The translations under genes were made by a program, and so were the position numbers. A stretch of DNA of 37,185 nucleotides from CAZQRW01 sp964596115 (lineage in GTDB: Bacteria > Hydrothermota > UBA3072 > B12-G15). Of the stretch, positions 23,721-31,669 are shown piece by piece (within the stretch, counting starts at the first letter, position 1; each line of letters begins with the position of its first letter). The DNA lies in the NCBI GenBank assembly GCA_964596115.1, contig CAZQRW010000013.1, positions 1-37,185 of the forward strand, in the 5' to 3' direction. The notes under the pieces are model-generated. The model saw nothing but the letters and a program-made list of their open reading frames with translations, did not search any database and was not told the DNA's origin.

Positions 23721-24690
23721 GCTTACCTCCAATGTATTTTTCCACATCCATTCCAAGACTTAAATCGTATTGTTTTAGAATATCGTTGAGTTCATTTAAT
23801 GATTTCTTGCCAAAATTTTTCAGATTAAGCATATAATCAGGGCTTTTTGATACAAGATCTGCTATTGTAATAATCCTTTCTTTCCTTAAAACATTCATAA
23901 TCCTATTATTTAATTCTAATTCTTCAACGCTCTTCTGAAGTATTTTTCTTAAATTATCAACTCCTTTCTTTTCTCCCTCAGAAACTTCCTCAACAAACTT
24001 CTCTTCGAAGCTCACTAACTCAAGATGCTCCTTAAGAATTTGTGCAGCAAGGCTTAATGCCTCATCGGGGATAACACTTCCATCTGTCCACAATTCAATA
24101 ATCAACTTTTCGAAATCTGTTCTATAGCCAACTCTCTCATCCTCAACATGGTACTTTACTCGTAAAACAGGAGAAAAATTAGCATCAAGAAAAATAGTAC
24201 CTTCGGGCATCTCCTCGTCTTTCAATAATTCCTGAGGAACATATCCTTTTCCTATGTCCACCTTCAACATCATTTTGAGCTTCCCGTTCTCTCCCATTGT
24301 AGCAATGTGAAGATCAGGGTTAACAATCTCTATACCCTCTGTTGTCTGGATATCTTTAGCAGTGACTTCGCATTTACCCTTCTTATCAAGATAAACAATT
24401 TTAGGAACTGCCCCACCGAGTATTCTAGGCCTTACTTTTTTAATATTCAATATAATTTCTGGAACATCTTCCACGACATCAGGAATTGTGGAAAACTCAT
24501 GGTATATACCTTCAATTTTAACCGCTGTAATAGCTGCACCCTGAATTGAAGAAATTAACATCCTTCTAAGTGCGTGGCCTATTGTAATACCAAAGCCTCT
24601 TTCCAGAGGAGTCAAAATAAATCTTCCATACTTCTCATTCTTCTCTTCAGTAATAACTCCCGAAGGCATTTTTATCGGCCTTATCTTCAT
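23710..24690 (-). CDS. rpoA: RNA polymerase alpha subunit
   Basis: Dimerises to start RNA polymerase assembly and contacts UP elements and activators. The 326 residues have the N-terminal domain (GRFILTPLERGFGITIGHALRR, the classic alpha dimer region) and, after a linker near 240-260, the C-terminal domain with two HhH-like helices (LRKERIITIADLVSKSPD, LKNFGKKSLNELNDIL). The C-terminus is the usual short tail. ATG 24690 follows AAAGGAGGAG. It sits 15 nt after rpsD, the standard alpha-operon order rpsM-rpsK-rpsD-rpoA-rplQ. Confidence 0.97.
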   Translation of the reverse strand: MKIRPIKMPSGVITEEKNEKYGRFILTPLERGFGITIGHALRRMLISSIQGAAITAVKIEGIYHEFSTIPDVVEDVPEIILNIKKVRPRILGGAVPKIVYLDKKGKCEVTAKDIQTTEGIEIVNPDLHIATMGENGKLKMMLKVDIGKGYVPQELLKDEEMPEGTIFLDANFSPVLRVKYHVEDERVGYRTDFEKLIIELWTDGSVIPDEALSLAAQILKEHLELVSFEEKFVEEVSEGEKKGVDNLRKILQKSVEELELNNRIMNVLRKERIITIADLVSKSPDYMLNLKNFGKKSLNELNDILKQYDLSLGMDVEKYIGGKRET

Positions 24691-24705
24691 ATAAATTCTC
24701 CTCCT

Positions 24706-25353
24706 TTACTTAGAATACAACTCAACAATAAGATGCTCCTCAATTGGATAGCTAATATGAGATCTCTTAGGTAAATCTATTATCTCAGCCTTAAGATTTT
24801 TCCTATCAAATTTTATCCAATCAGGAATTTCAATTTCTTTTTCAAGTGCTGCCTTTATCGCATTTATAGATTTACTACTCTCCTTTATCTCAATTATATC
24901 ACCTTTTTTTACAAGAAAAGAGGGTATATCAGTTTTTCTACTATTTACAATAAAATGACCGTGAGTAACAAGCTGCCTTGCCTGAGTTCTGGACATTGCC
25001 AAACCTAACCTAAAAATTACATTATCAAGCCTTCTCTCAAGAAGAGAAAGTAAATTTTCACCTGTTACCCCATTCATTCTTTCTGCCTTCTTGAATAAAT
25101 TCTTAAATTGATTCTCGAGCATCCCATAAATTCTTTTAACCTTTTGTTTCTCTCTTAACTGAACTCCATAGTTGGTAACCCTAGATCTATATTTCTTTGG
25201 TGGCTCACCTGGCGAAAAAGTTCTCCTTTTACGTTTTTTCTCATCGGGTATCTCAAAGGGGCATTTTGGGGTATAGCATTTTTCTCCCTTAAGAAAAAGT
25301 TTCATCCCCTCTCTTCTACATAGTCTGCACCTTGGACCAGTATACCTTGCCAT
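24706..25353 (-). CDS. rpsD: 30S ribosomal protein S4 (zinc-binding form)
   Basis: Primary 16S rRNA-binding protein that nucleates 30S assembly and, in many bacteria, represses the alpha operon. The 215 residues begin MARYTGPRCRLCRREGMK with a four-Cys zinc site (Cys9, 12, 26, 31), then the S4 fold with an RNA-binding S4 domain (LERRLDNVIFRLGLAMSRTQ, VTHGHFIVNSRKTDIPS). The ending IEEHLIVELYSK is typical. ATG 25353 is 2 nt after the rpsK stop and has GAGGAGGG upstream. Confidence 0.97.
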   Translation of the reverse strand: MARYTGPRCRLCRREGMKLFLKGEKCYTPKCPFEIPDEKKRKRRTFSPGEPPKKYRSRVTNYGVQLREKQKVKRIYGMLENQFKNLFKKAERMNGVTGENLLSLLERRLDNVIFRLGLAMSRTQARQLVTHGHFIVNSRKTDIPSFLVKKGDIIEIKESSKSINAIKAALEKEIEIPDWIKFDRKNLKAEIIDLPKRSHISYPIEEHLIVELYSK

Positions 25354-25355
25354 AA

Positions 25356-25739
25356 CTACACCCTCCTCTTTTTACGAGGCCTACAACCATTATGAGGAAT
25401 AGGGGTAACGTCTTTAATGGCTGTAATCTTCATCCCAGCTGCTTGAACGGATCTAATAGCAGCCTCTCTACCACTTCCTGGGCCCTTTATCCATATCTCT
25501 ACAGCTCTCATTCCAAGATTCATTGCTTCTTTTACTGCCTTTTCTGTAGCAATAGAAGCAGCAAATGGTGTACTTTTTTTACTTCCCTTGTAGCCTATTG
25601 TACCTGAACTTGCCCAGGAAATAGTATCTCCTTTATTATTTGTCACAGTTATTATAGTGTTATTAAAAGAGGAGTGTATATGTACAACACCCTCAGGGTC
25701 TACCTTTTTTATTTTTTTCTTAGAACGCCTCTTTGCCAT
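25356..25739 (-). CDS. rpsK: 30S ribosomal protein S11
   Basis: Platform protein of the small subunit that contacts 16S rRNA near the E site. The 127 residues show the family marks: GVVHIHSSFNNTIITVTN, GYKGSKKSTPFAA, VEIWIKGPGSGREAAIRS and the C-terminal TPIPHNGCRPRKKRRV. Length is normal. ATG 25739 has GGAGG just upstream and lies 14 nt after the rpsM stop. Confidence 0.97.
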   Translation of the reverse strand: MAKRRSKKKIKKVDPEGVVHIHSSFNNTIITVTNNKGDTISWASSGTIGYKGSKKSTPFAASIATEKAVKEAMNLGMRAVEIWIKGPGSGREAAIRSVQAAGMKITAIKDVTPIPHNGCRPRKKRRV

Positions 25740-25753
25740 CCTGCCTCCTTTTA

Positions 25754-26137
25754 TTACTTTTTACCCGCTTTCTTTTTAAGGGCGATAGCACTTCTTCTAG
25801 GGCCTTTTCTTGTTCTCGCATTTGTTCTTGTTCTCTGGCCTCTAACAGGAAGACTACGAACATGCCTTATTCCCCTGTAACTTTTCAAGGAAATAAGCCT
25901 CTTTATGTTCTGCTTTATTTCAGCCTTTAGTGCACCCTCTACCTTGTATTCATTCTCAATTACCTTTCTTATTTTATCTATCTCCTCATCAGTAAGGTCT
26001 TTTATTTTTTTCATCCTGTCAACTCCGGCTTTTTCAATAATTTTTTCAGCCGTTGTTCTGCCAATACCATATATATACGTTAGACCTATAAAAATTCTTT
26101 TATTTGCGGGAAGATCTACCCCAGCTATTCTCGCCAC
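25754..26137 (-). CDS. rpsM: 30S ribosomal protein S13
   Basis: Head protein of the 30S subunit that bridges to the 50S and contacts P-site tRNA. The 127 residues start with GTG at 26137 (MARIAGVDLPANKRIFIGLT), with AGGAGG 6 nt upstream. The helix-two-turn-helix (YIYGIGRTTAEKII) and the basic tail (RHVRSLPVRGQRTRTNART, ending KKKAGKK) are as expected. It follows rpmJ by 8 nt and its ribosome-binding site sits directly after the rpmJ stop. Confidence 0.97.
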   Translation of the reverse strand: MARIAGVDLPANKRIFIGLTYIYGIGRTTAEKIIEKAGVDRMKKIKDLTDEEIDKIRKVIENEYKVEGALKAEIKQNIKRLISLKSYRGIRHVRSLPVRGQRTRTNARTRKGPRRSAIALKKKAGKK

Positions 26138-26145
26138 TTATCCTC

Positions 26146-26259
26146 CTATCCTTGTCTTTGCTTATGTTTAGGGTTTTTACATATTACCCTTACAACACCT
26201 TTTCTTTTTATAATCTTACAATGTGGACACATTTTTTTCACACTTGCTCTTACCTTCAT
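26146..26259 (-). CDS. rpmJ: 50S ribosomal protein L36 (zinc-binding form)
   Basis: A 37-residue protein of the large subunit, too short for most gene callers. The frame from ATG 26259 reads MKVRASVKKMCPHCKIIKR and ends NPKHKQRQG before a TAG at 26146. The zinc ligands Cys11, Cys14, Cys27 and His32 are all present, so this is the zinc-dependent version. It lies between infA and rpsM, its standard place, 8 nt after the infA stop with AGGAGGA upstream. Confidence 0.97.
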   Translation of the reverse strand: MKVRASVKKMCPHCKIIKRKGVVRVICKNPKHKQRQG

Positions 26260-26267
26260 TTATCCTC

Positions 26268-26489
26268 CTATTTCTCCCTGAATATTATTCTTCCCTTTGT
26301 CAAATCGTAAGGAGAGAGTTCAACGATAACCTTATCTCCAATTTCTATCTTTATGTAGTGCATTCTCATCTTCCCTGAAATATAGGCAAGAACTATTGGT
26401 TCACCCTTCAGCTCAAGTTTCACCCTGTATCTTGAGTCGGGTAATTTGTCAACAACAGTTCCTTTGACCTGTATACCTTTTTCACCCAA
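26268..26489 (-). CDS. infA: Translation initiation factor IF-1
   Basis: Binds the 30S A site during initiation. The 73-residue OB-fold protein reads VKGTVVDKLPDSRYRVKLEL, then AYISGKMRMHYIKIEIGDKV and VELSPYDLTKGRIIFRE, standard for IF-1. No in-frame ATG exists upstream; the TTG at 26489 gives the right length and overlaps the adk stop by 8 nt. A weak AAAGGA lies 11 nt before it, so initiation probably relies on coupling to adk. The usual map gene between adk and infA is missing. Confidence 0.94.
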   Translation of the reverse strand: MGEKGIQVKGTVVDKLPDSRYRVKLELKGEPIVLAYISGKMRMHYIKIEIGDKVIVELSPYDLTKGRIIFREK

Positions 26490-27120
26490 TTTTTAATAAT
26501 TCCTTTATCTTTTTATACACATCTTCCTGTTTATCTATACCGTCCACTTTAAAAAGAATCCCCTTCCTATCATAGTAATCTACAAGAGGTGATATTTCCT
26601 TAACATAAACCTTATATCTATTCCTAATAACCTCATCAGAATCATCAACCCTTTTTTTAAGTTTTGTTCCACAAACATCACATATCATATCTTTGCGTGG
26701 AGGGGAAGTCTTCATATTATAAACAGCACCACATTTAGGGCAAACAATCCTATATTTCAATCTATTTACAACCTGATCTTCGTCTAAAAATATATATACA
26801 ACGCCATCTAATGCAAGTCCCCTTTCATTTAAAAAATCATCAAATGCCTCTGCCTGATAAACATTTCGGGGAAACCCGTCCATTATAAAGTTATCTTTAT
26901 TATCCACAAATTGTTTTACTATGTCAAAAACAATATCATCAGGAACCAATAATCCCTTCTTCACATACTCTTCAGCCTTCTTCCCCATCTCACTTCCTTC
27001 GTATATATGTTTTCTAAACGCCTCACCAGTAGAAAAAACTTCTACTCCATATTCTCTCGAAAGTTTCAAAACCTGTGTACCTTTACCTGCTCCCGGAGGA
27101 CCAATGAAAACCAATCTCAC
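26482..27120 (-). CDS. adk: Adenylate kinase, zinc-lid type
   Basis: Interconverts AMP plus ATP with two ADP in the cytosol. The 212 residues open with the P-loop FIGPPGAGKGT (7-15), have the AMP-site DGFPRN motif (81-86) and an inserted LID with four cysteines (Cys127, 130, 147, 150: VCPKCGAVY and MICDVCGTK) that should bind zinc. The arginines of VDDSDEVIRNR are in place. GTG 27120 overlaps the secY stop as GTGA, and the 3' end overlaps infA by 8 nt. The secY-adk order is standard. Confidence 0.97.
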   Translation of the reverse strand: MRLVFIGPPGAGKGTQVLKLSREYGVEVFSTGEAFRKHIYEGSEMGKKAEEYVKKGLLVPDDIVFDIVKQFVDNKDNFIMDGFPRNVYQAEAFDDFLNERGLALDGVVYIFLDEDQVVNRLKYRIVCPKCGAVYNMKTSPPRKDMICDVCGTKLKKRVDDSDEVIRNRYKVYVKEISPLVDYYDRKGILFKVDGIDKQEDVYKKIKELLKIG

Positions 27121-28430
27121 CTTCTTCTCCCTCTTACCCTTCCTTTTCTTACAAATCCTTCATAATGTCTCATCAAGAGTTGGCTTTCAAGTTGCTGAAT
27201 AGTATCAAGTGCAACACCAACTATAATTAGCAAAGAAGTACCTCCGAAATAGAAGGGTAAATGGAACTTATTAATTAAAAGTGTGGGTAACACAGCAATA
27301 AAAGCAAAAAATACTGCACCAGGAAGAGTAATCCTGCTCATAACCTTATCAATATAATCTGCTGTTTGTTTTCCAGGTCTTATTCCTGGTATAAAACCCC
27401 CATATTTTTTCATATTATCGGCTAACTCATTTGGGTTAATTACTATAGCAGTATAGATATATGCAAATGCAATTATCAAAATTACGTATAAAGAATTATA
27501 TAATAATCCACCAGGGCTTAATATTGACACGATAGTCTGGGCCCAGGCTTGATTTCTAAAGAATCCTGCAAATGTTGGGATGAGCATAAGAGCTGATTGG
27601 GCAAATATTATAGGTATTATACCCGCAGCGTTAACATTGAGAGGAAGATGAGTTGACTGCCCTCCATAAATTTTTCTTCCAATAACTCTTTTGGCATATT
27701 GGACTGGAATTCTTCTTTGTGCCTGTGTAACAAGTACAACTGCCATAGTTATAAAAAAGGCAAATAGTACAAAAGCAAGACCAAACACCCAGCTCAAGGC
27801 ACCAGAGCGAAGCATTCTTATAAAATTCAGTGTTTGGGCAGGGAACCTTGCAAGTATCCCTATCATAATAATAAGTGAAATACCATTGCCAATGCCCTTA
27901 TCAGTAATTAATTCTCCTAACCACATAATAAATATTGTACCAGCTGTTAATGTGAGAATGGTGGAAAATCTAAAAAATACACCCGGGAATGGGACAACGG
28001 GTGCACCTCCAGCAGCCTTCATACTTTCCAGAAATATTGATATTCCAGTCGATTGGACAATACCAATAGCCACTGTTAGATACCTCGTATGCTGGTTTAT
28101 TTTCCTTCTACCTTCTTCTCCTTCTTTAATAAGTTTTTGGTAATAAGGAATAGTCGCCCCAAGTATCTGAAGTATAATAGAAGCACTTATGTAAGGCATT
28201 ATACCTAAGGCAAAGATAGTTGCCCTGCTAAGATTACCACCCACAAAAATATCGTAAAGACCCATCACAGATCCCCTCATACTCTGGAAGACTTGGGCAA
28301 GAACAGCAGTATCAATCCCTGGTAAAGGAATGTGGCTTCCAAATCTGTATACGGCAATTATACCCAGGGTAAAAAGCAATTTCTTTCTTAAATCACCTAT
28401 TCTCCATATATCACCAAAAGCCTTTATCAT
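27117..28430 (-). CDS. secY: Preprotein translocase subunit SecY
   Basis: Forms the membrane channel of the Sec system that exports the signal-peptide proteins seen in this window. The 437 residues contain about ten hydrophobic segments with family motifs GSHIPLPGIDT, the plug/TM2 region FALGIMPYISASIILQ, QRRIPVQYAKRVIG and NMKKYGGFIPGIRPGKQTADY in loop C5. The C-terminus (EGFVRKGRVRGRRR) is basic as usual. It overlaps rplO by ATGA and adk by GTGA, both 4 nt. Confidence 0.97.
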   Translation of the reverse strand: MIKAFGDIWRIGDLRKKLLFTLGIIAVYRFGSHIPLPGIDTAVLAQVFQSMRGSVMGLYDIFVGGNLSRATIFALGIMPYISASIILQILGATIPYYQKLIKEGEEGRRKINQHTRYLTVAIGIVQSTGISIFLESMKAAGGAPVVPFPGVFFRFSTILTLTAGTIFIMWLGELITDKGIGNGISLIIMIGILARFPAQTLNFIRMLRSGALSWVFGLAFVLFAFFITMAVVLVTQAQRRIPVQYAKRVIGRKIYGGQSTHLPLNVNAAGIIPIIFAQSALMLIPTFAGFFRNQAWAQTIVSILSPGGLLYNSLYVILIIAFAYIYTAIVINPNELADNMKKYGGFIPGIRPGKQTADYIDKVMSRITLPGAVFFAFIAVLPTLLINKFHLPFYFGGTSLLIIVGVALDTIQQLESQLLMRHYEGFVRKGRVRGRRR

Positions 28431-28870
28431 ATCTGAATTGCCTTTCCACCCTTTGAGGCAATTTTTTCAACAGCACTATTGGAAAATTTATGGGCTTTTA
28501 CAGTGATTTTTCTCTCTAGATTTCCTTTACCAAGAATCTTTAAGGGTCTTTTCCCAGATATAAGGCCCTTATCTTCAAGGAGTTCAGGCGTAATCTCAGT
28601 GTTATCCTCAAAACGGTTCAACTGTTCAAGATTAATTATATCATATTTCTTCTTGAAAGGATTAGAAAAACCCTTTTTTGGTAACCTCCTTATAATGGGC
28701 ATCTGTCCACCTTCAAAGGTAGATGGCTTTGCTCCTCCGCTCCTTGACTTTTGTCCTTTTTGTCCTCTGCCCGCAGTCTTTCCAACACCTGATCCAGGTC
28801 CTCTACCCTTTCTTTTCTTCTTTTTTATAGAACCCCTAGGGGGTCTCAACTCATTTAGTTCAATCCCCAT
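28427..28870 (-). CDS. rplO: 50S ribosomal protein L15
   Basis: Late-assembling large-subunit protein. ATG 28870 is preferred over an upstream frame opening at 28891: it gives the family start MGIELNELRPPRGS and has GGAGG 6 nt upstream. The 147 residues include the Gly/Lys/Arg-rich arm (GRGPGSGVGKTAGRGQKGQK) and MPIIRRLPKKGFSNPF. The start overlaps the end of rpmD by 11 nt; the end overlaps secY by ATGA. Confidence 0.96.
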   Translation of the reverse strand: MGIELNELRPPRGSIKKKKRKGRGPGSGVGKTAGRGQKGQKSRSGGAKPSTFEGGQMPIIRRLPKKGFSNPFKKKYDIINLEQLNRFEDNTEITPELLEDKGLISGKRPLKILGKGNLERKITVKAHKFSNSAVEKIASKGGKAIQI

Positions 28871-29051
28871 CAATTTCCTCCACTTGTACAAGATGTTTTA
28901 CTTTATCTATCATTCCTCTTACCTGAGGATTATTTGGAAGTACCACTATGCTATTAAGCTTTCTAAGCCCAAGTGCCTTCAACGTTCTTTTCTGCTTAAA
29001 AGGTCTATCAATTCCACTCTTTACTAATTTAACCCTCAACATTTTCTGCAA
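28860..29051 (-). CDS. rpmD: 50S ribosomal protein L30
   Basis: Small large-subunit protein. The TTG at 29051 gives 63 residues (MQKMLRVKLVKSGIDRPF) and has AAGGAGG exactly 7 nt upstream; the ATG at 29042 would give 60 residues but stands 16 nt from that box. TTG also matches the number of residues before the Lys-Ser-Gly-Ile core in E. coli L30, so I favour it, although the box also encodes Arg-Arg of S5. The start lies inside the end of rpsE. Confidence 0.93.
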   Translation of the reverse strand: MQKMLRVKLVKSGIDRPFKQKRTLKALGLRKLNSIVVLPNNPQVRGMIDKVKHLVQVEEIDGD

Positions 29052-29586
29052 CCTGGAACCTCCTTCTTCCTTTGAGAATTTCTTCCACTTTTTTACCTCT
29101 TTTTTTACTGTATACCTCAGGTGTTGAAATCTCTTGTAACCCTCTAAAAGTTGCCTTTATAAGGTTTATAGTACTATTAGAACCAATGGACTTTGTTAAA
29201 ATGTCCTTTATTCCACTTAGTTCGATCACAGCCCTCACTGGATCAGAGGCAATTATACCTGTACCTGGGGTCGCTGGCTTTAAAAGAATTCTACTTGCTT
29301 TATATTTGTGTATCGTCTGGTGAGGAATGGTTGTGCCATACCTGGGTACGTTAATAAGATTTTTTCTGGCTGTTTCTTTTGCCTTTCTAATTGCTTCTGG
29401 AACTTCATGGGCCTTCCCATGACCAATTCCTACATGCCCGTTTCGGTCACCAACAACAACCCAGGCAGTGAAGCGAAATCTCTTTCCACCTTTAACTACT
29501 TTAGAAACTCTCCCGATATATACTGTTCTATCTTCTAACTCAAGGTCTCGTGGATCAATCCTATCCTTTTTTTTCTTTTCAACCAT
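29029..29586 (-). CDS. rpsE: 30S ribosomal protein S5
   Basis: Shapes the mRNA entry site and influences decoding accuracy. The 185 residues have the double-stranded-RNA-like N-domain (DRTVYIGRVSKVVKGGKRFR, then AWVVVGDRNGHVGIGHGKA) and the C-domain (LKPATPGTGIIASDPVRAV, LSGIKDILTKSIGS). ATG 29586 has GGAGGTGGG immediately upstream. The last 23 nt overlap the start of rpmD. Confidence 0.97.
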   Translation of the reverse strand: MVEKKKKDRIDPRDLELEDRTVYIGRVSKVVKGGKRFRFTAWVVVGDRNGHVGIGHGKAHEVPEAIRKAKETARKNLINVPRYGTTIPHQTIHKYKASRILLKPATPGTGIIASDPVRAVIELSGIKDILTKSIGSNSTINLIKATFRGLQEISTPEVYSKKRGKKVEEILKGRRRFQVAENVEG

Positions 29587-29594
29587 CCCACCTC

Positions 29595-29963
29595 CTAAAA
29601 TTTTAAGCCTGCTTTTCTTGCAGCTTCAGCAAGTGCCTTAATTCTCCCATGGTATTTGAAGCCGCCTCTATCAAAAATAACCTTTTTTATTCCGCCTTCT
29701 AATGCCTTTTTTGCAAGTAGATCACCTACAGCCTTTGACTTCTCAGTCTTATTTTTTCCTTTTAATTTGTCTTTAATTTCTGGAGAAAGTGAAGACACTG
29801 ATAACAAAGTAACACCCTTTAAGTCATCGATAATCTGGGCATAAATTTGATTAAGAGATTTATAAACCGAGAGACGTGGCCTTTCACGAGTACCAAAAAC
29901 TTTCTTCCGTAGTCTAAGGTGCCTTCTTTTTCTCATATACGTTTTCTTCTTCGTCGTATTCAC
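29595..29963 (-). CDS. rplR: 50S ribosomal protein L18
   Basis: Binds 5S rRNA with L5 and L25 in the central protuberance. The 122 residues start with GTG directly after the rplF TAG and read MNTTKKKTYMRKRRHLRLR, then FGTRERPRLSVYKSLNQIYA and the C-terminal FDRGGFKYHGRIKALAEAAR. A shorter start at the Met of MRKRRH (29936) is possible. Only a weak G-rich box precedes the GTG, so coupling to rplF is likely. Confidence 0.95.
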   Translation of the reverse strand: MNTTKKKTYMRKRRHLRLRKKVFGTRERPRLSVYKSLNQIYAQIIDDLKGVTLLSVSSLSPEIKDKLKGKNKTEKSKAVGDLLAKKALEGGIKKVIFDRGGFKYHGRIKALAEAARKAGLKF

Positions 29964-30503
29964 CTATGCCCCCTTCTTCCCTATTTTCCTTCTCACATAT
30001 TCTCCTTCATACCTTATTCCATTCCCCTTGTAGGGTTCTGGCTTCCTTAAAGCCCGTATCTTGGCAGCTTGTTCACCCACTTTTTCCTTATCTATACCAA
30101 AAATTATAATCTTGTTTGTGCCTTCAACCTTAAAATTTATCCCTTCGAATGGTGTAACTTCTACAGGATTTGAATATCCTATTTGAAGAATAAGTTTCTT
30201 ATCCTTATCAAGCTGGGCTCTATATCCCATACCATGTATTTCAAGTCTTTTTTCAAATCCATCCTTAACTCCAGTTATCATATTGCTTATCATCGCCCTA
30301 ACCATCCCATGAAGGGCTCTATTAAACTTCATATCATTCTTTCTCTCAACTTTTACCTGATTATTTTCAATCTTTATTTTTATATTTGGATGGAACTCAC
30401 GGCTAAGTGTCCCTTTTGGCCCTATCACAGTGACTTTATGCCCTTTTATTTCCACCTTTACACCGTCAGGTATATTTACTGGTTTCTTTCCTATCCTTGA
30501 CAT
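29964..30503 (-). CDS. rplF: 50S ribosomal protein L6
   Basis: Lies at the base of the L7/L12 stalk near the factor site. The 179 residues have the two repeated L6 domains: MSRIGKKPVNIPDGVKVEI and GPKGTLSREFHPNI in the first, GYSNPVEVTPFEGINFKVE and the signature RKPEPYKGNGIRYEGEYVRR in the second. ATG 30503 has AGGAGG upstream; the gene begins 9 nt after rpsH and touches rplR. Confidence 0.97.
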   Translation of the reverse strand: MSRIGKKPVNIPDGVKVEIKGHKVTVIGPKGTLSREFHPNIKIKIENNQVKVERKNDMKFNRALHGMVRAMISNMITGVKDGFEKRLEIHGMGYRAQLDKDKKLILQIGYSNPVEVTPFEGINFKVEGTNKIIIFGIDKEKVGEQAAKIRALRKPEPYKGNGIRYEGEYVRRKIGKKGA

Positions 30504-30512
30504 TAATACCTC

Positions 30513-30905
30513 CTACCAAACATAAAGGAGGACTTCCCCTCCTACATTATTTTTCCTGGCATTTGCATCACTCATTATACCTTTTGATGTTGATATGATA
30601 GCTACTCCATATCCACTCTTCACAAGAGGAATATTTTTTGTATTTACATAAACCCTTCTGGAAGGTTTTGAGATCCTTTTCAATCCACTAATAGAAGGTT
30701 CTCCATCTACATATTTAAAACTAATCTTGATAATACCTTGTTTATTATCTTCCTTAAACTCATAATTGGCTATATAGCCTTCTTCGAAAAGGATTTTAGC
30801 TATTTCCTTCTTTTCACCAGAAGCAGGAATTGAGGCATGCTTCTTTCCTGACTTTACAGCATTTTTAATCCTGATAATCATATCGCTAATCGGATCCGTT
30901 ATCAT
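30513..30905 (-). CDS. rpsH: 30S ribosomal protein S8
   Basis: Primary 16S rRNA binder in the platform; in E. coli also the repressor of the spc operon. The 130 residues read MITDPISDMIIRIKNAVKSG at the start and end ISTSKGIMSDANARKNNVGG before VLLYVW, the standard C-terminal signature. ATG 30905 has AAGGAG 7 nt upstream, within a 10-nt gap after rpsN. Confidence 0.97.
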   Translation of the reverse strand: MITDPISDMIIRIKNAVKSGKKHASIPASGEKKEIAKILFEEGYIANYEFKEDNKQGIIKISFKYVDGEPSISGLKRISKPSRRVYVNTKNIPLVKSGYGVAIISTSKGIMSDANARKNNVGGEVLLYVW

Positions 30906-30915
30906 TTTAGCTCCT

Positions 30916-31101
30916 TCACCAGCTTGCCTTTTTCAATCCAGGGATTTCACCCTTTAAAGCTAGCTCTCTTAAACAGATTCTACACAACCCAAAGTCACGA
31001 TAATATCCCCTTGCTCTTCCGCACCTCTTGCATCTATTTTTCTTTCTAACCTTAAATTTTGGTTCCCTTTTTGATTTCTCAATCAATGCTTTCTTAGCCA
31101 T
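30916..31101 (-). CDS. rpsN: 30S ribosomal protein S14, zinc-binding (type Z)
   Basis: Head protein near the decoding A site. At 61 residues with Cys24, Cys27, Cys40 and Cys43 (NRCKRCGRARGYYRDFGLCR) it is the short zinc form, often called rpsZ, rather than the 100-residue zinc-free form. The basic ending PGLKKASW is standard. ATG 31101 shares its A with the rplE TAA (TAATG), so translation is coupled. Confidence 0.97.
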   Translation of the reverse strand: MAKKALIEKSKREPKFKVRKKNRCKRCGRARGYYRDFGLCRICLRELALKGEIPGLKKASW

Positions 31102-31661
31102 TATTTCTCCTCAGTCCTTTTAAAAGGCATTCCCAGTCCCTTTAACATTTCCCTGGCCTCCTCATCGGTTTTTGCTGTAGTTACAAATGTAATATCCATT
31201 CCAAAGATATGCTGCACTTTATCATATTCTATCTCTGGAAAAATTAATTGTTCATTAACACCCAGGGTATAATTTCCCCTTCCGTCAAAAGAATAAGGGT
31301 TTAACCCTCTAAAATCTCTTATCCTTGGTATTGCAAAATTAACAAACCGATCAAAAAATTCAAACATTCGGCTTCCTCGAAGTGTAACTTTAAAACCAAC
31401 AGGCATTCCTTTTCTTATCTTAAAATTTGATACTGCTCTTTTTGCTCTTCTTAGCTGTGGTTTTTGGCCTGTGATTATTGCAAGATCCCTTTCTATTGCC
31501 GACATTAATTTCGAATCCCTTGATATCTCACCTTCACCTGTGTTAATAACAATTTTTTCTAATTTCGGTGCTTCCATAGCATTTTTGTATTTAAATTTTT
31601 TAACTAATACGGGAACAACTTTTTCTACATACATTTGTTTTATTCTAGGTAAATAACTCAT
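31101..31661 (-). CDS. rplE: 50S ribosomal protein L5
   Basis: Binds 5S rRNA and contacts the P-site tRNA elbow. The 186 residues show YKNAMEAPKLEKIVINTG, the SRDSKLMSAIERDLAIITGQ block, RKGMPVGFKVTLRGSRMFEF and GMDITFVTTAKTDEEAREML. Length is normal. ATG 31661 lies 8 nt after the rplX stop, with AGGAG upstream. Confidence 0.97.
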   Translation of the reverse strand: MSYLPRIKQMYVEKVVPVLVKKFKYKNAMEAPKLEKIVINTGEGEISRDSKLMSAIERDLAIITGQKPQLRRAKRAVSNFKIRKGMPVGFKVTLRGSRMFEFFDRFVNFAIPRIRDFRGLNPYSFDGRGNYTLGVNEQLIFPEIEYDKVQHIFGMDITFVTTAKTDEEAREMLKGLGMPFKRTEEK

Positions 31662-31669
31662 TTCTACTC

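Noticed and set aside
27691..28143. 150-codon plus-strand frame opposite secY
   Set aside because: It is a mirror of the hydrophobic secY codons, without a ribosome-binding site or family resemblance.
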